Source: JBBPYR01 sp038199755
GTDB lineage: Bacteria > Chloroflexota > Ktedonobacteria > Ktedonobacterales > Ktedonobacteraceae
Length of the DNA: 11,737 nt
NCBI GenBank assembly: GCA_038199755.1
Contig: JBBPYR010000083.1
Coordinates: 1-11,737, forward strand
Direction of reading: 5' to 3'
The notes under the pieces were generated by a model, which was not told where the DNA came from, did not search any database, and was given only the letters and a program-made list of their open reading frames with translations. Shown here one piece after another: positions 1 through 6,819 of the stretch (positions are counted from its first letter, which is position 1; the number at the start of each line of letters is the position of its first letter). The position numbers and the translations under genes were made by a program.

Positions 1-694
1 CCATTGTGCAATATTCGTCGATGAGCAACCCCTCCAATTGATGGAACATCGCCTCGTGTGAGGCATCTATCGCTTCGTAGCGGAAGACCTTGCCAGGTGC
101 CACGATGCGTACAGGGGGGCGCATACGCTCCATCGTGCGAATCTGCATCGGTGAGGTTTGTGTGCGCAACAGAATCTCACCTGGAACTACCCAGAAGGTA
201 TCCTGCATATCGCGTGCCGGGTGGTCAGCAGGAATGTTCAAGGCCTGGAAGTTATAATAGTCCTGCTCCACCTCTGGCCCTTCCGCTATCTGAAAGCCCA
301 TACGCACGAAGACCTGCACCATCTCCTGCAAGGTACGCGACAAGGGGTGCATGCGTCCCAATGGAGTAGCCCGCCCCGGCAATGTCACGTCGATGCGCTC
401 CTGCTCCAACGCCAGTATCATTTCACGCTGCTGCAAGCTCTCGCGTTTTGCCGCCAAACGCTGTTCTAGCTCACTCTTTACGGCATTGATGCGCTGACCG
501 ACAACGGGCCGTTCCTCCTTCGACAATTTCGGCATCACGGCTGATACATTTTTCAGTTCGCCGCGATTGCGCCCCAGGTAGCGCGTATCCCACTCATCCA
601 ATTCGGCGGAAGTGTTGATCGGCACCAATTCTTCTATTGCGCGTGTCAGCAGCGTGTTCAACTGCTCAAGCAGCAGTTCAAGCTGTCCAATCAT
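1..694 (-). CDS. pheS: Phenylalanine--tRNA ligase alpha subunit, 5' part (runs off left edge)
   Basis: PheS pairs with PheT in the cytoplasmic alpha2-beta2 enzyme that charges tRNA-Phe with phenylalanine. About 231 N-terminal residues are visible; the rest lies left of the window. The N-terminal 100 residues are rich in Leu, Glu, Lys and Gln, as in the tRNA-binding coiled coil of PheS. The class II catalytic core follows, with GRMHPLSRTLQEM, GFQIAEGPEVEQDYYNF, the LRTQTSPMQIR segment, and motif 2 as VFRYEAIDASHEAMFHQLEG, where FHQLEG is the family signature. The ATG at 694 is chosen because it starts the family-typical coiled coil and lies about 10 bases after an AAAGG ribosome site. The gene sits directly behind a T-box leader, so it should be induced by uncharged tRNA-Phe. 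pheT would be expected further left. Identification is secure. Confidence 0.96.
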   Translation of the reverse strand, partial: MIGQLELLLEQLNTLLTRAIEELVPINTSAELDEWDTRYLGRNRGELKNVSAVMPKLSKEERPVVGQRINAVKSELEQRLAAKRESLQQREMILALEQERIDVTLPGRATPLGRMHPLSRTLQEMVQVFVRMGFQIAEGPEVEQDYYNFQALNIPADHPARDMQDTFWVVPGEILLRTQTSPMQIRTMERMRPPVRIVAPGKVFRYEAIDASHEAMFHQLEGLLIDEYCTM

Positions 695-718
695 AGTGTT
701 CTTACCTTTCACCTGCCC

Positions 719-765
719 AAAAATCAAAAACCGACAAACCAACGTCTCAGGGACGAAGTTGTCGG
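719..765 (-). terminator. T-box-controlled intrinsic terminator before pheS
   Basis: On the minus strand CCGACAA (759-765) pairs with TTGTCGG (731-737), with an inner CGTC/GACG extension at 743-755. A T-rich tract follows (721-730). The 5' arm directly follows the T-box, so the antiterminator and terminator folds exclude each other. Uncharged tRNA-Phe would favour read-through into pheS. Confidence 0.85.
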
Positions 766-1045
766 CAAACACTCCGTGGTACCACCCAGATTGAATACAG
801 CAAAAACCGCTCTCAGTTCATCGTGCTCTCATACAAGAAAAGCACACGACGCAAACGTATAGAGTGCTGTGTTCCACTCTGTTGTCCTCTAACGGAGACG
901 TCCGGGGCTGTCTACTGCTCAACGGTTCAACAGCCAGCTCTGAGGTGAACTTCGGCGAATGGTCCCGCAAAGAGGCTTGCAGTCGATGGCCCCTTCTCTC
1001 TGCGCGTTCCCGCTACGCTTACTCTCCCCATCCTCGCTTTTCACA
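719..1045 (-). ncRNA. T-box riboswitch leader of pheS (Phe specifier)
   Basis: This is the untranslated leader of pheS on the minus strand. The conserved T-box TGGGTGGTACCACGG lies at 774-788. It pairs with the acceptor end of uncharged tRNA and forms the antiterminator. A terminator follows at 719-765. Upstream, GCGAGGATGGGGAGAGTAAGC and CAGAGAG match the usual Stem I base and distal-loop region. GAAGTTCACCTCAGAGCT fits the specifier-loop consensus, which puts specifier codon TTC (Phe) at 947-949, in agreement with the gene controlled. Stems II and III would lie between about 790 and 935. The T-box and terminator are read directly; the specifier assignment rests on the family consensus. The stretch 695-1171 holds this leader and two divergent promoters, and no convincing protein gene. 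Confidence 0.9.
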
Positions 1046-1048
1046 CGT

Positions 1049-1059
1049 ATTCTATCATA
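1049..1059 (-). promoter_or_regulatory. Probable extended -10 promoter of the T-box-pheS transcript
   Basis: Read on the minus strand, TGATAGAAT is an extended -10 (TGn followed by TAGAAT, 5 of 6 to the consensus). It lies just upstream of the first recognisable T-box leader sequence, which puts the transcript start near 1042. No good -35 hexamer is seen at the usual distance, which extended -10 promoters tolerate. An overlapping TATGAT (RC of 1054-1059) is an alternative -10. Confidence 0.55.
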
Positions 1060-1098
1060 CCCCAGAAGAGAAATCTAGTGCCTTTCTCAACAAAGGTC

Positions 1099-1127
1099 TT
1101 GCCAAAAACGGCTAATTGCGCGATACT
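1099..1127 (+). promoter_or_regulatory. Promoter of the ATPase-HNH cassette
   Basis: TTGCCA (1099-1104; 5 of 6 to the -35 consensus) is followed after exactly 17 bases by GATACT (1122-1127; 4 of 6 to the -10). The start would fall near 1134, leaving a leader of about 38 bases before the ribosome site AAGGAG (1160-1165) and ATG at 1172. An inverted repeat TGCGC-N8-GCGCA (1117-1134) encloses the -10 and could be an operator. This promoter is divergent from the pheS promoter some 40 bases away. Confidence 0.6.
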
Positions 1128-1171
1128 AAGCGCATCAAGAAACTAGGATACCAGAAAATAAGGAGCCAGCT

Positions 1172-3139
1172 ATGTTTTTCAGTACGGAACAAATCGAACA
1201 GTCCGTCAAGAGACTGAATAATTTGAATCCATTTTTTGGCACTGTGTTTCTGGTGTTTAAACAGATTGATCTTCCCATAGAAAAAACAATATCGCTCCCC
1301 TTTATTCCCATCCTAGACGATTTTTTACAAAAGTATTACAGACCTACAGATAAATATATAGGATTTTATACCCCTTTCAAGACATCTAACCCTAAGAAAA
1401 GATGGAATACTCATCAGTACGCCAATTCTTTACATCGAGTAGCTGTCGATACCTTTTCGGATGTAATTATCCACCCAAAAGGGAGTAGTGAATGGGGCTG
1501 GAAATCTGACTATATCGAAATACTCTGGAAAGAACATCTTTTATACACACCAATACCTACGTTTGATTTAGCTGTCTGGCTTTACAGGTCCAAACAATGG
1601 ACAGCGAGTACACAAATATCTGATGTGCTTAAATCGTTCTTTTATGACTTCGGAATTGAAGATACTGAACGAGAACTATTCAATACTGTATCTCTTCCCG
1701 CTACTACATTATTCAGTGAAAAAGCTGTTGATACAGATACATTATTAAACATTATAGGCCTGCCACCGGAACCTTCAAAGTCACAGGAAAAACGCCCTTC
1801 TAACGCAGCACTTTTTGTGCGGGCAGAGGATGGCACAAAACTACAATACCTTAAACTCACTGGCGTTGGACCGTCAGAAGAGATGGAACTCTATTTAGCA
1901 CCGAGGCTTAACCTCATTACAGGAGATAATGCATTAGGGAAAACTTTTCTCCTCGAATGTTCGTGGTGGGCTTTGACAGGAACCTGGGCGTCGCAATACC
2001 CTGCCTATCCACAGCAAAATGTTCCCAAAGACAAGCCCACCATTTCCTATCAAATTGGAAAAGAATCTTTACCTGATGCAGTACAAGTAGCAAAATATAA
2101 TTGGCGTGAGCAAAGCTGGTCAGAGCAAAGAAACCGTAATGTATTACCAGGCTTAGCAGTATTTTTTCAAGCTGACGGTTCAGGTGCTATCTGGGACCCC
2201 ACATATCCGACTACTCAACTCTCGCTGTTTGGTGAAGTCATTACAGCAGAAGCTTTTTTACATCTTTCCCCATCAGAAATCTGGATTGGCAAACGAGGGC
2301 AACGCGAAAACAAGGATATCATGCTATGCCGAGGCTTGATTGAAGATTGGATAACATGGCAAAGTACACCAGGAGATAAAAGATACCAAGCCTTCTTAAC
2401 AGCATTACAAGCACTCTCACCTCATTCCAAGTACCAACTTATTCCTGGAGAACCTACAAAATTACCAGGTGACGCCAGACGCATGCCAACATTAGAATTT
2501 CCCTACGGCACAGTACCAGTAGTGCATTGCTCGGCAGGTATCAAAAGAATTATCGCACTCGCCTACTTATTAGTTTGGGCATGGAATGAGCACCTTGACC
2601 ATACAAACTCCATTCGTGAAGAACCACAGCGAAGTATCGTTCTGCTCGTCGATGAAATGGAAGCTCATCTTCATCCTCTCTGGCAACGAGTTATTGTCCC
2701 TGCTCTTCTCAAAGTAGTAAAAGCCCTATCTGGAGAAGTCGAAACGCAAATCCTAATAGCAACGCACTCCCCACTTATTCTCGCTTCCATAGAACCAGAC
2801 TTCGACCAGGATACGGATAGTTTGTTTCATCTAGAGCTAAACATTGAAAATGGTGAGGTGCATCTTGATGAGGTTCCTTTTATCAAGATGGGTAGTGTAG
2901 ACAACTGGCTTGTTTCTGACATCTTTGGCTTAGAACAACCACGATCAGTAGAAGCCGAAGAGGCTATTGCTGCGGCAAATGCTATACAACTAGAAAAAAA
3001 TCCTCCTCGGAAGAAAGTACAAGAAATTTCCGACATACTCGTCAAGGTTTTAGCACAAAATGACGAATTCTGGCCCACGTGGGTCTATTTTGCGGAGAAG
3101 AATGGAGCGCGTCTTGATGCCCGTAGAAATGCAAGCTGA
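1172..3139 (+). CDS. ABC-type AAA family ATPase, PtuA-like (Septu-like defence)
   Basis: This 655-residue protein is a predicted SMC/ABC-class ATPase and probable sensor or motor half of a two-gene anti-phage system. It has Walker A GDNALGKT (251-258), an ABC-signature-like SAGIKR (454-459), Walker B SIVLLVDEMEAHLHP (488-502, with D494 and E495), and an H-switch ATHSPLILAS (530-539). These are the landmarks of the OLD/RecF/PtuA group. Residues 1-200 are an unusually long N-terminal region rich in Trp, Phe and Tyr, unlike a nucleotide-binding fold and not recognised. Residues 590-655 form a charged tail. The start has a good AAGGAG site 6 bases upstream. The 3' end overlaps the HNH gene by 23 bases, implying translational coupling. 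The coding sequence is visibly more AT-rich than pheS or the genes beyond the tRNA, which suggests transfer. Other possibilities are a RloC/PrrC-like or OLD-like defence ATPase; the HNH partner favours Septu. Confidence 0.78.
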   Translation: MFFSTEQIEQSVKRLNNLNPFFGTVFLVFKQIDLPIEKTISLPFIPILDDFLQKYYRPTDKYIGFYTPFKTSNPKKRWNTHQYANSLHRVAVDTFSDVIIHPKGSSEWGWKSDYIEILWKEHLLYTPIPTFDLAVWLYRSKQWTASTQISDVLKSFFYDFGIEDTERELFNTVSLPATTLFSEKAVDTDTLLNIIGLPPEPSKSQEKRPSNAALFVRAEDGTKLQYLKLTGVGPSEEMELYLAPRLNLITGDNALGKTFLLECSWWALTGTWASQYPAYPQQNVPKDKPTISYQIGKESLPDAVQVAKYNWREQSWSEQRNRNVLPGLAVFFQADGSGAIWDPTYPTTQLSLFGEVITAEAFLHLSPSEIWIGKRGQRENKDIMLCRGLIEDWITWQSTPGDKRYQAFLTALQALSPHSKYQLIPGEPTKLPGDARRMPTLEFPYGTVPVVHCSAGIKRIIALAYLLVWAWNEHLDHTNSIREEPQRSIVLLVDEMEAHLHPLWQRVIVPALLKVVKALSGEVETQILIATHSPLILASIEPDFDQDTDSLFHLELNIENGEVHLDEVPFIKMGSVDNWLVSDIFGLEQPRSVEAEEAIAAANAIQLEKNPPRKKVQEISDILVKVLAQNDEFWPTWVYFAEKNGARLDARRNAS

Positions 3140-3743
3140 ACCAGAACATTTTTATGAGAAAGTGCAAAAGCTAGGAGAAAAGTTCCTAGCCCAAAACCCT
3201 CATCCCAAAGGAAAACGCGCATGGAGAGGAAAAGAATATTGGAGAAGAATCATTCCTGATCTCTATGATGCTTATGAAGGGATATGTGCTTATACTTGTC
3301 ACTGGACACCGTATGATACAGGATGGAAAACTGTTGAGCATTTCAAACCCATTAGCAAATATCCTCAATATGCCTATAGGTGGGATAATTATAGATTTGT
3401 ATGTGGCAGCCTTAATGGCCGAAAACGAGATGCTGAAGAGATATTAGATCCTTTTACGCTGAAAGAGGGAATGTTTACGCTACACTTCCCTACATTGCAG
3501 CTTACACCTAGTGATAATCTTCCAGAGTATGAACGACGACTCGTCTACAAAACAATTCATAGTAGTCTAAAGCTAAATGATGCCACATGTATTAAAGGAC
3601 GTAGAGACTGGCTAGTACCATACTTAAGAGGAGAATATAGTCTCTCATATTTAGGGAGAAAAGCACCCTTTCTCGCCTTTGAGTTGAAGCGGCAGCAACT
3701 CGATGACATCAACCACCCGATGTGGGAAGAGTATAAAAAATGA
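3117..3743 (+). CDS. HNH endonuclease, PtuB-like (Septu-like defence)
   Basis: Predicted nuclease effector partnered with the preceding ATPase, 208 residues from the chosen start. The HNH (beta-beta-alpha metal) core is visible: ICAYTC (56-61), TVEHFKPISK (72-81, with the E74-H75 pair), RWDNYRFVC (88-96, N91), and LNGRKRDAEEILDPF (99-113, N100). The arrangement CAY-C, then (D/E)HF-P-S, then W-NYR-C-N-RK, then DPF is typical of HNH proteins encoded beside defence ATPases. The C-terminal SYLGRKAPFLAFELKRQQL is also typical. ATG 3117 is preferred because GGAG lies 9 bases upstream and the family often begins M-(I)-P-V. ATGs at 3060 and 3102 are in frame, but the first would overlap the ATPase by 80 bases. 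The second cysteine of the usual CxxCN zinc pair is Leu99, so the structural zinc site may be altered. Cleavage of phage or cell DNA is inferred from Septu. Confidence 0.82.
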   Translation: MPVEMQAEPEHFYEKVQKLGEKFLAQNPHPKGKRAWRGKEYWRRIIPDLYDAYEGICAYTCHWTPYDTGWKTVEHFKPISKYPQYAYRWDNYRFVCGSLNGRKRDAEEILDPFTLKEGMFTLHFPTLQLTPSDNLPEYERRLVYKTIHSSLKLNDATCIKGRRDWLVPYLRGEYSLSYLGRKAPFLAFELKRQQLDDINHPMWEEYKK

Positions 3744-3753
3744 GCAAAATTGC

Positions 3754-3783
3754 TTGACGAATAGCCTCAATTTCTGCTATACT
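3754..3783 (+). promoter_or_regulatory. Promoter of tRNA-Pro
   Basis: TTGACG (3754-3759) and TATACT (3778-3783) are separated by 18 bases; each matches the housekeeping consensus in 5 of 6 positions. The predicted start near 3790 leaves about 10 bases before the mature tRNA, as is normal for a tRNA operon. It begins 10 bases after the HNH stop codon, so the tRNA does not depend on the defence cassette. Confidence 0.75.
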
Positions 3784-3799
3784 TGTCTCGTTCCAAATT

Positions 3800-3876
3800 C
3801 GGGGTGTAGCGCAGCCCGGTAGCGCACTACAATGGGGTTGTAGTGGTCGGAGGTTCAAATCCTCTCACCCCGACCA
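3800..3876 (+). tRNA. tRNA-Pro (anticodon GGG)
   Basis: A full cloverleaf can be drawn. The acceptor is CGGGGTG/CACCCCG with the C1-G72 pair characteristic of bacterial tRNA-Pro. The D stem is GCGC/GCGC. The anticodon stem is CTACA/TGTAG with loop ATGGGGT, giving anticodon GGG, which reads CCC and CCT. The variable loop is TGGTC. The T arm is GGAGG-TTCAAAT-CCTCT with one G-T pair. Discriminator A and CCA are encoded. The tRNA is the probable integration target of the neighbouring element, whose integrase gene starts its 3' end about 160 bases away. Confidence 0.95.
3840..3876 (+). other. Probable attachment core in the 3' half of tRNA-Pro
   Basis: Tyrosine integrases of elements that sit in tRNA genes normally recombine in the anticodon/T-arm to 3'-end segment, and the element supplies an identical copy that restores the gene. 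Here the integrase gene is the first gene after the tRNA and points toward it. This is the layout of an attachment site next to int. The exact core boundaries cannot be read because the second copy would lie outside the window; no second copy of the tRNA 3' end was found inside. Confidence 0.45.
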
Positions 3877-3882
3877 AATAAG

Positions 3883-3926
3883 CGAGGTAGGAAGCTCTCT
3901 CATGAAAGGGCTTCCTACCTCGTTTT
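3883..3926 (+). terminator. Intrinsic terminator after tRNA-Pro
   Basis: CGAGGTAGGAAGC (3883-3895) and GCTTCCTACCTCG (3910-3922) form a perfect 13-bp stem with a 14-base loop, followed by TTTT (3923-3926). It ends the tRNA transcript and, lying on the far side of the att core, may belong to the element rather than the original chromosome. Confidence 0.85.
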
Positions 3927-3968
3927 ATACCATCTACACAAAACCACAAACGAACAGAAACCAAGCCA

Positions 3969-4007
3969 GGGAGCAAAACGGGGAGCAAAACGCAAAAAGG
4001 GAGCAAA
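3969..4007 (+). repeat. Three direct GGGAGCAAA repeats beside int; candidate integrase arm sites
   Basis: GGGAGCAAA occurs at 3969-3977, 3981-3989 and 3999-4007; the first two are extended to GGGAGCAAAACG. A fourth exact copy, in the same orientation, lies at 4116-4124 inside the 3' end of int. Short direct repeats between int and the att core are the usual form of arm-type sites bound by the integrase N-terminal domain. That role is inferred from position. The rest of 3927-4039 shows no gene. Confidence 0.55.
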
Positions 4008-4039
4008 TTCAGATTAAGACGTTGCCGGGCTCCACCACT

Positions 4040-5194
4040 CTACTCACCATCATCCCCCACACCGTTATTCCCAAACACGCCATCCCATGTTTCCACGACC
4101 GCCTGCTGCATTGACGGGAGCAAATGTCCATACACACCTAACGTGATGGAAATGTCGGTATGCCCCAACAACTCCTGAATAACTTTGACATTCACACCCA
4201 TCGACAACAAAATGGTGGCCGCACTATGCCGCAGATCATGAAAATGGATAGGAGGCAACCCCGCTTCTTGTAAGAGCTTCCTGAACTTCTCCCCAACATG
4301 ATTAGGATGGAGATACCCGCCACTGAGATTAGGAAACACAAGGCCCTGATCTTCCCACTTCTTAGCGGTCTTTTTGAACTCCAATTGCTGAGCCTGATGC
4401 AGTTTCAGCATGTCGAAGAGAAAGGACGGAAAGCTCACCCACCTCTTGCCAGCCGCCGTTTTCGGTTGACCCACCACATAGCCATACCCCGCAATATAAT
4501 CAACCGAATGGAGTACCAACAAACGATGATGTTCAAAGTCAATATCCGACCAGTGCAGGGCGAGTAGCTCACCCCTACGCATCCCTGTCACAATCGCCAT
4601 TGCCAACAAGACTTCTAAACGATCACCATGTACATACTTTACCAATTGACGTGCTTGCTCCTTCGTAAGCGGCACCGCTTCACGACTCACGATCACAGGA
4701 GGGTCTACCACATCACATACGTTCCTCGACACCATTCCCAAACGCACCGCCTTTTTGAGTGCCACACGCAGAACACCATGTATCTCATGCACTGTCTTTG
4801 AGGAAAGTCCCTCTTTGAGCTTCTTTTGCAGGAAGGCTTGAACCTGTTCAGGAGTTAGTTTTTGCAGCCACACCTCACCCAGGCCATCCACGATATACCC
4901 AACCTTTTTCTTATAATTGACATAGGTGCCGATACGCAACTTACTTTTGTGAATATTCTCTAGCCAGTCAATCAGGTACTCACCAAGCTTTCTTTGCGCA
5001 GCTGTCGCCAACTCCCCTCGCTCTAAATCCCTCAGAGCCTCATTTTTCTTCCTGATCGCATCTTGCTTCTTCTCAAAGTAAAACTTTTTTCGCTTGCCAG
5101 GAGCAATGGAAACCGCAGCCACCCACCGTTCCTTCATTTTGTCATAATAGACAGACCCCTCATTATGACCACGCCGCTTTTTCTCTGCCATCAT
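4040..5194 (-). CDS. int: Tyrosine recombinase (phage/ICE-type integrase)
   Basis: Site-specific recombinase of 384 residues that would integrate and excise the element at tRNA-Pro. The N-terminal part, with NEGSVYYDKMKERWVAAVSI (11-30) followed by a Lys-rich strand, resembles the AP2-like arm-binding domain of these integrases. Residues about 68-150 look like the SAM-like core-binding domain. The catalytic domain has R206 in TGMRRGE, K245 in GQPKT, H319-x-x-R322 in HDLRH, H345 in LLGH and Y355 in GVYGHL, so it appears complete. The start has AAGGAG 5 bases upstream; the ATG at 5191 is an equally possible start. It begins 9 bases after the excisionase stop, so the two are surely cotranscribed with rep. 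Direct repeats past its 3' end may be its arm sites. Confidence 0.95.
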   Translation of the reverse strand: MMAEKKRRGHNEGSVYYDKMKERWVAAVSIAPGKRKKFYFEKKQDAIRKKNEALRDLERGELATAAQRKLGEYLIDWLENIHKSKLRIGTYVNYKKKVGYIVDGLGEVWLQKLTPEQVQAFLQKKLKEGLSSKTVHEIHGVLRVALKKAVRLGMVSRNVCDVVDPPVIVSREAVPLTKEQARQLVKYVHGDRLEVLLAMAIVTGMRRGELLALHWSDIDFEHHRLLVLHSVDYIAGYGYVVGQPKTAAGKRWVSFPSFLFDMLKLHQAQQLEFKKTAKKWEDQGLVFPNLSGGYLHPNHVGEKFRKLLQEAGLPPIHFHDLRHSAATILLSMGVNVKVIQELLGHTDISITLGVYGHLLPSMQQAVVETWDGVFGNNGVGDDGE

Positions 5195-5203
5195 GCCATC
5201 TCC

Positions 5204-5407
5204 TTACGCCAATATCCGCTCACGTTCTTTCAACCAAGCCGAAAGCGAGTCCAGGTGTACCCGCCGTATTCCCCTCACTTTAATCGAAGGCATGCCCTCA
5301 TAATAGATGTAGGTATAGACCGTCTGACGACACACCCCCAGGTGAGCAGCCACATCAGCGATGCTTAACAACAAGGGTTGTACAAGTGCAGGTTTTTTAC
5401 TACTCAT
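5204..5407 (-). CDS. HTH excisionase-family protein (Xis-like)
   Basis: A 67-residue DNA-binding protein, probably the recombination directionality factor that steers Int toward excision. The winged helix-turn-helix of the MerR/AlpA-like excisionase group is visible: LSIADVAAHLGVCRQTVYTYI (about 14-34), then a wing-like GMPSIKVRGIRRVHLDSLSAWL (38-59). The ATG overlaps the last codons of rep (ATGAGTAG, rep stop inside it), and int starts 9 bases after its stop. The rep-xis-int order with overlapping ends is the same as in pSAM2-type elements. A transcriptional regulator role is an alternative, since Xis of such elements can also bind the operon's own DNA. Confidence 0.83.
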   Translation of the reverse strand: MSSKKPALVQPLLLSIADVAAHLGVCRQTVYTYIYYEGMPSIKVRGIRRVHLDSLSAWLKERERILA

Positions 5408-6557
5408 GAATGCCCTCTTTCCGCAACTGATTGCGCTGATAATCCCAAATGTTGATAACGCGACGCGAGAGATGACGTTGACTCACCCTCATGTCTGTCA
5501 GGACATCCAACAAGGCCGACCGCCGACGCCGTTGGTATTCCTTCATGTCGCTGGTAAATTCGGCTTGCTGGATAAGACACCAAGAAGATGGAGCAGCCTG
5601 TAGACTGCTTTCATCTGTCGCACTTTCTTCTAATGGCTTGCCATCATCGGCTTTTTTCATCGCTTGCTGCTCAAGATCGGCGAATAAGCGCGCCCGCAAA
5701 TCGGCTACCGACTCAGGGAAGAAGTTGCGTGAATAACGGATACGCCGTGCCCGACTGACATCCTCGATCGTCGTGGTTTCGGTTTCCATGAGGGGTTGCC
5801 CTTGCTCATCATGCTGCAAGGAGTAGGCACCATAGCGATACACCGCCACCTCAAAGCCCTCTTGCACCTTGCCCACCGCTTCATACACCTGATGCAGCGA
5901 GTCCTCTTGGGCTTGTAGACGCGCCGTGACCCGTTTGTGTTGTTTGGTCCGTATACCCTTTTCACCCGCCGTGACTGCTTTGGTGAGGTACTTGGTGACA
6001 TAGCCAATCGCTTGCGGTCGTCGTATCGTCTCGATATGTCCAATCATGGCTTGCCCATGGGTTGCTGACATCCAGGCAGGTTGTAACACCTCTTTGTAGG
6101 GGATGAAGTCAACCCCACGCAGCAACAGATGCCAGTGAAAGCCGACCTCTGTAAAGTTGCGATGCCGTTCCAGCACCGCAAAGTACTCCACAGGGTAGGA
6201 GTCACGCGCCCCCAGCTTGTTTGGCCCCTTGCCCTTGGAACCACGCCGCAGGAAGCGCATGAACACCGTGAGCGCACGCGCCGCCTCTTCCACGGTCTTG
6301 CCAGCTTTTGAGAGCGTCAGAAACAGTGTCGGTTCCGCAGCCTTGACCAGTTGCCGCCACTGGTCAACCTTGCGCGGTCCACAGTACAAGCAATCCCAGC
6401 GATTGCAGCGCGCCCGTATCGTTTCCCCCGTTGCCTGATTTATGAAAAGGTGCCGCAACGCCCACGCATTGGGGCAGTAGAGCAGCGTTTCTAAGCGGTA
6501 GTCCTCAACCAAATCCGCTTGCATCTCCAACGTGGGACGTGTTGCCTGTTTTACCAT
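5400..6557 (-). CDS. Rolling-circle replication initiator (HUH endonuclease, RepSA-like)
   Basis: A 385-residue predicted Rep that nicks the element origin and starts rolling-circle replication. It has a Cys cluster CNRWDCLYCG (51-60) preceded by C28, then motif 1 LFLTLS (78-83), motif 2 GFHWHLLLRG (139-148) with the metal-binding H141 and H143, and motif 3 YVTKYLTKA (186-194) with candidate nicking tyrosines Y186 and Y190 and lysine K189. The C-terminal third (about 260-385) is charged and unrecognised. The ATG at 6557 is chosen over an upstream in-frame start at 6599: it has AGAGG 7 bases upstream and begins right at a sensible N-terminus. It overlaps xis by 8 bases. It belongs to the Rep type found in AICEs and related plasmids; whether one or both tyrosines act cannot be told here. 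Confidence 0.87.
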   Translation of the reverse strand: MVKQATRPTLEMQADLVEDYRLETLLYCPNAWALRHLFINQATGETIRARCNRWDCLYCGPRKVDQWRQLVKAAEPTLFLTLSKAGKTVEEAARALTVFMRFLRRGSKGKGPNKLGARDSYPVEYFAVLERHRNFTEVGFHWHLLLRGVDFIPYKEVLQPAWMSATHGQAMIGHIETIRRPQAIGYVTKYLTKAVTAGEKGIRTKQHKRVTARLQAQEDSLHQVYEAVGKVQEGFEVAVYRYGAYSLQHDEQGQPLMETETTTIEDVSRARRIRYSRNFFPESVADLRARLFADLEQQAMKKADDGKPLEESATDESSLQAAPSSWCLIQQAEFTSDMKEYQRRRRSALLDVLTDMRVSQRHLSRRVINIWDYQRNQLRKEGIHE

Positions 6558-6612
6558 GAACCACCCTCTTTTTTTCTTCCTACAACCAACAATTAGCACC
6601 TCAGTGGCGAGT

Positions 6613-6652
6613 ACTTGACTGACTTACGCTTATTAGTGTCAAGGGAAGGACA
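6613..6652 (-). promoter_or_regulatory. Possible promoter and small inverted repeats upstream of rep
   Basis: On the minus strand a perfect -35 TTGACA lies at 6637-6642, but at 17-18 bases the best -10 is only TCAAGT (3 of 6), so the promoter is weak or activator-dependent. The same segment holds CTTGAC (6614-6619) facing GTCAAG (6638-6643), and GTGTC (6636-6640) facing GACAC (6649-6653). These may be operator or Rep-binding hairpins. Confidence 0.3.
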
Positions 6653-6666
6653 CAGGAGGAAACGGA

Positions 6667-6720
6667 GGCGGCTAGCATGTCGTCGGCGGGGCCCCTACCC
6701 CACCGCGCACGCTAGCCGCC
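6667..6720. repeat. Large GC-rich inverted repeat; candidate rolling-circle origin
   Basis: GGCGGCTAGC (6667-6676) and GCTAGCCGCC (6711-6720) are a perfect 10-bp inverted repeat. Inside it, CGG-C-GGGG and CCCC-A-CCG form a second stem with one mismatch and a CCCCTA loop. It lies in the noncoding gap 6558-6819 between the primase stop and rep, where a double-strand origin is common. There is no T-tract, so it is not a typical terminator. Origin function is inferred from position and structure only; a processing or transcription-stop role is possible. Confidence 0.45.
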
Positions 6721-6819
6721 AGCCTGGACGGAGTGAGTTGCTTGTCTGTGAGAGAAGGCGAGAGATGCCGCCCACCGACCGACACCACCCCCACCCGTTG
6801 GCACGCACCGAGCCAAGAG

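Noticed and set aside
864..1115. 83-codon plus-strand open frame in the pheS leader
   Set aside because: It lies antisense to the T-box RNA, whose conserved elements explain the sequence, and it has no ribosome site.
3969..4007. Short-spaced GGGAGCAAA repeats as a CRISPR array
   Set aside because: The units are 9 bases with 3-9 base gaps, far below CRISPR repeat and spacer sizes, and no cas gene is present.
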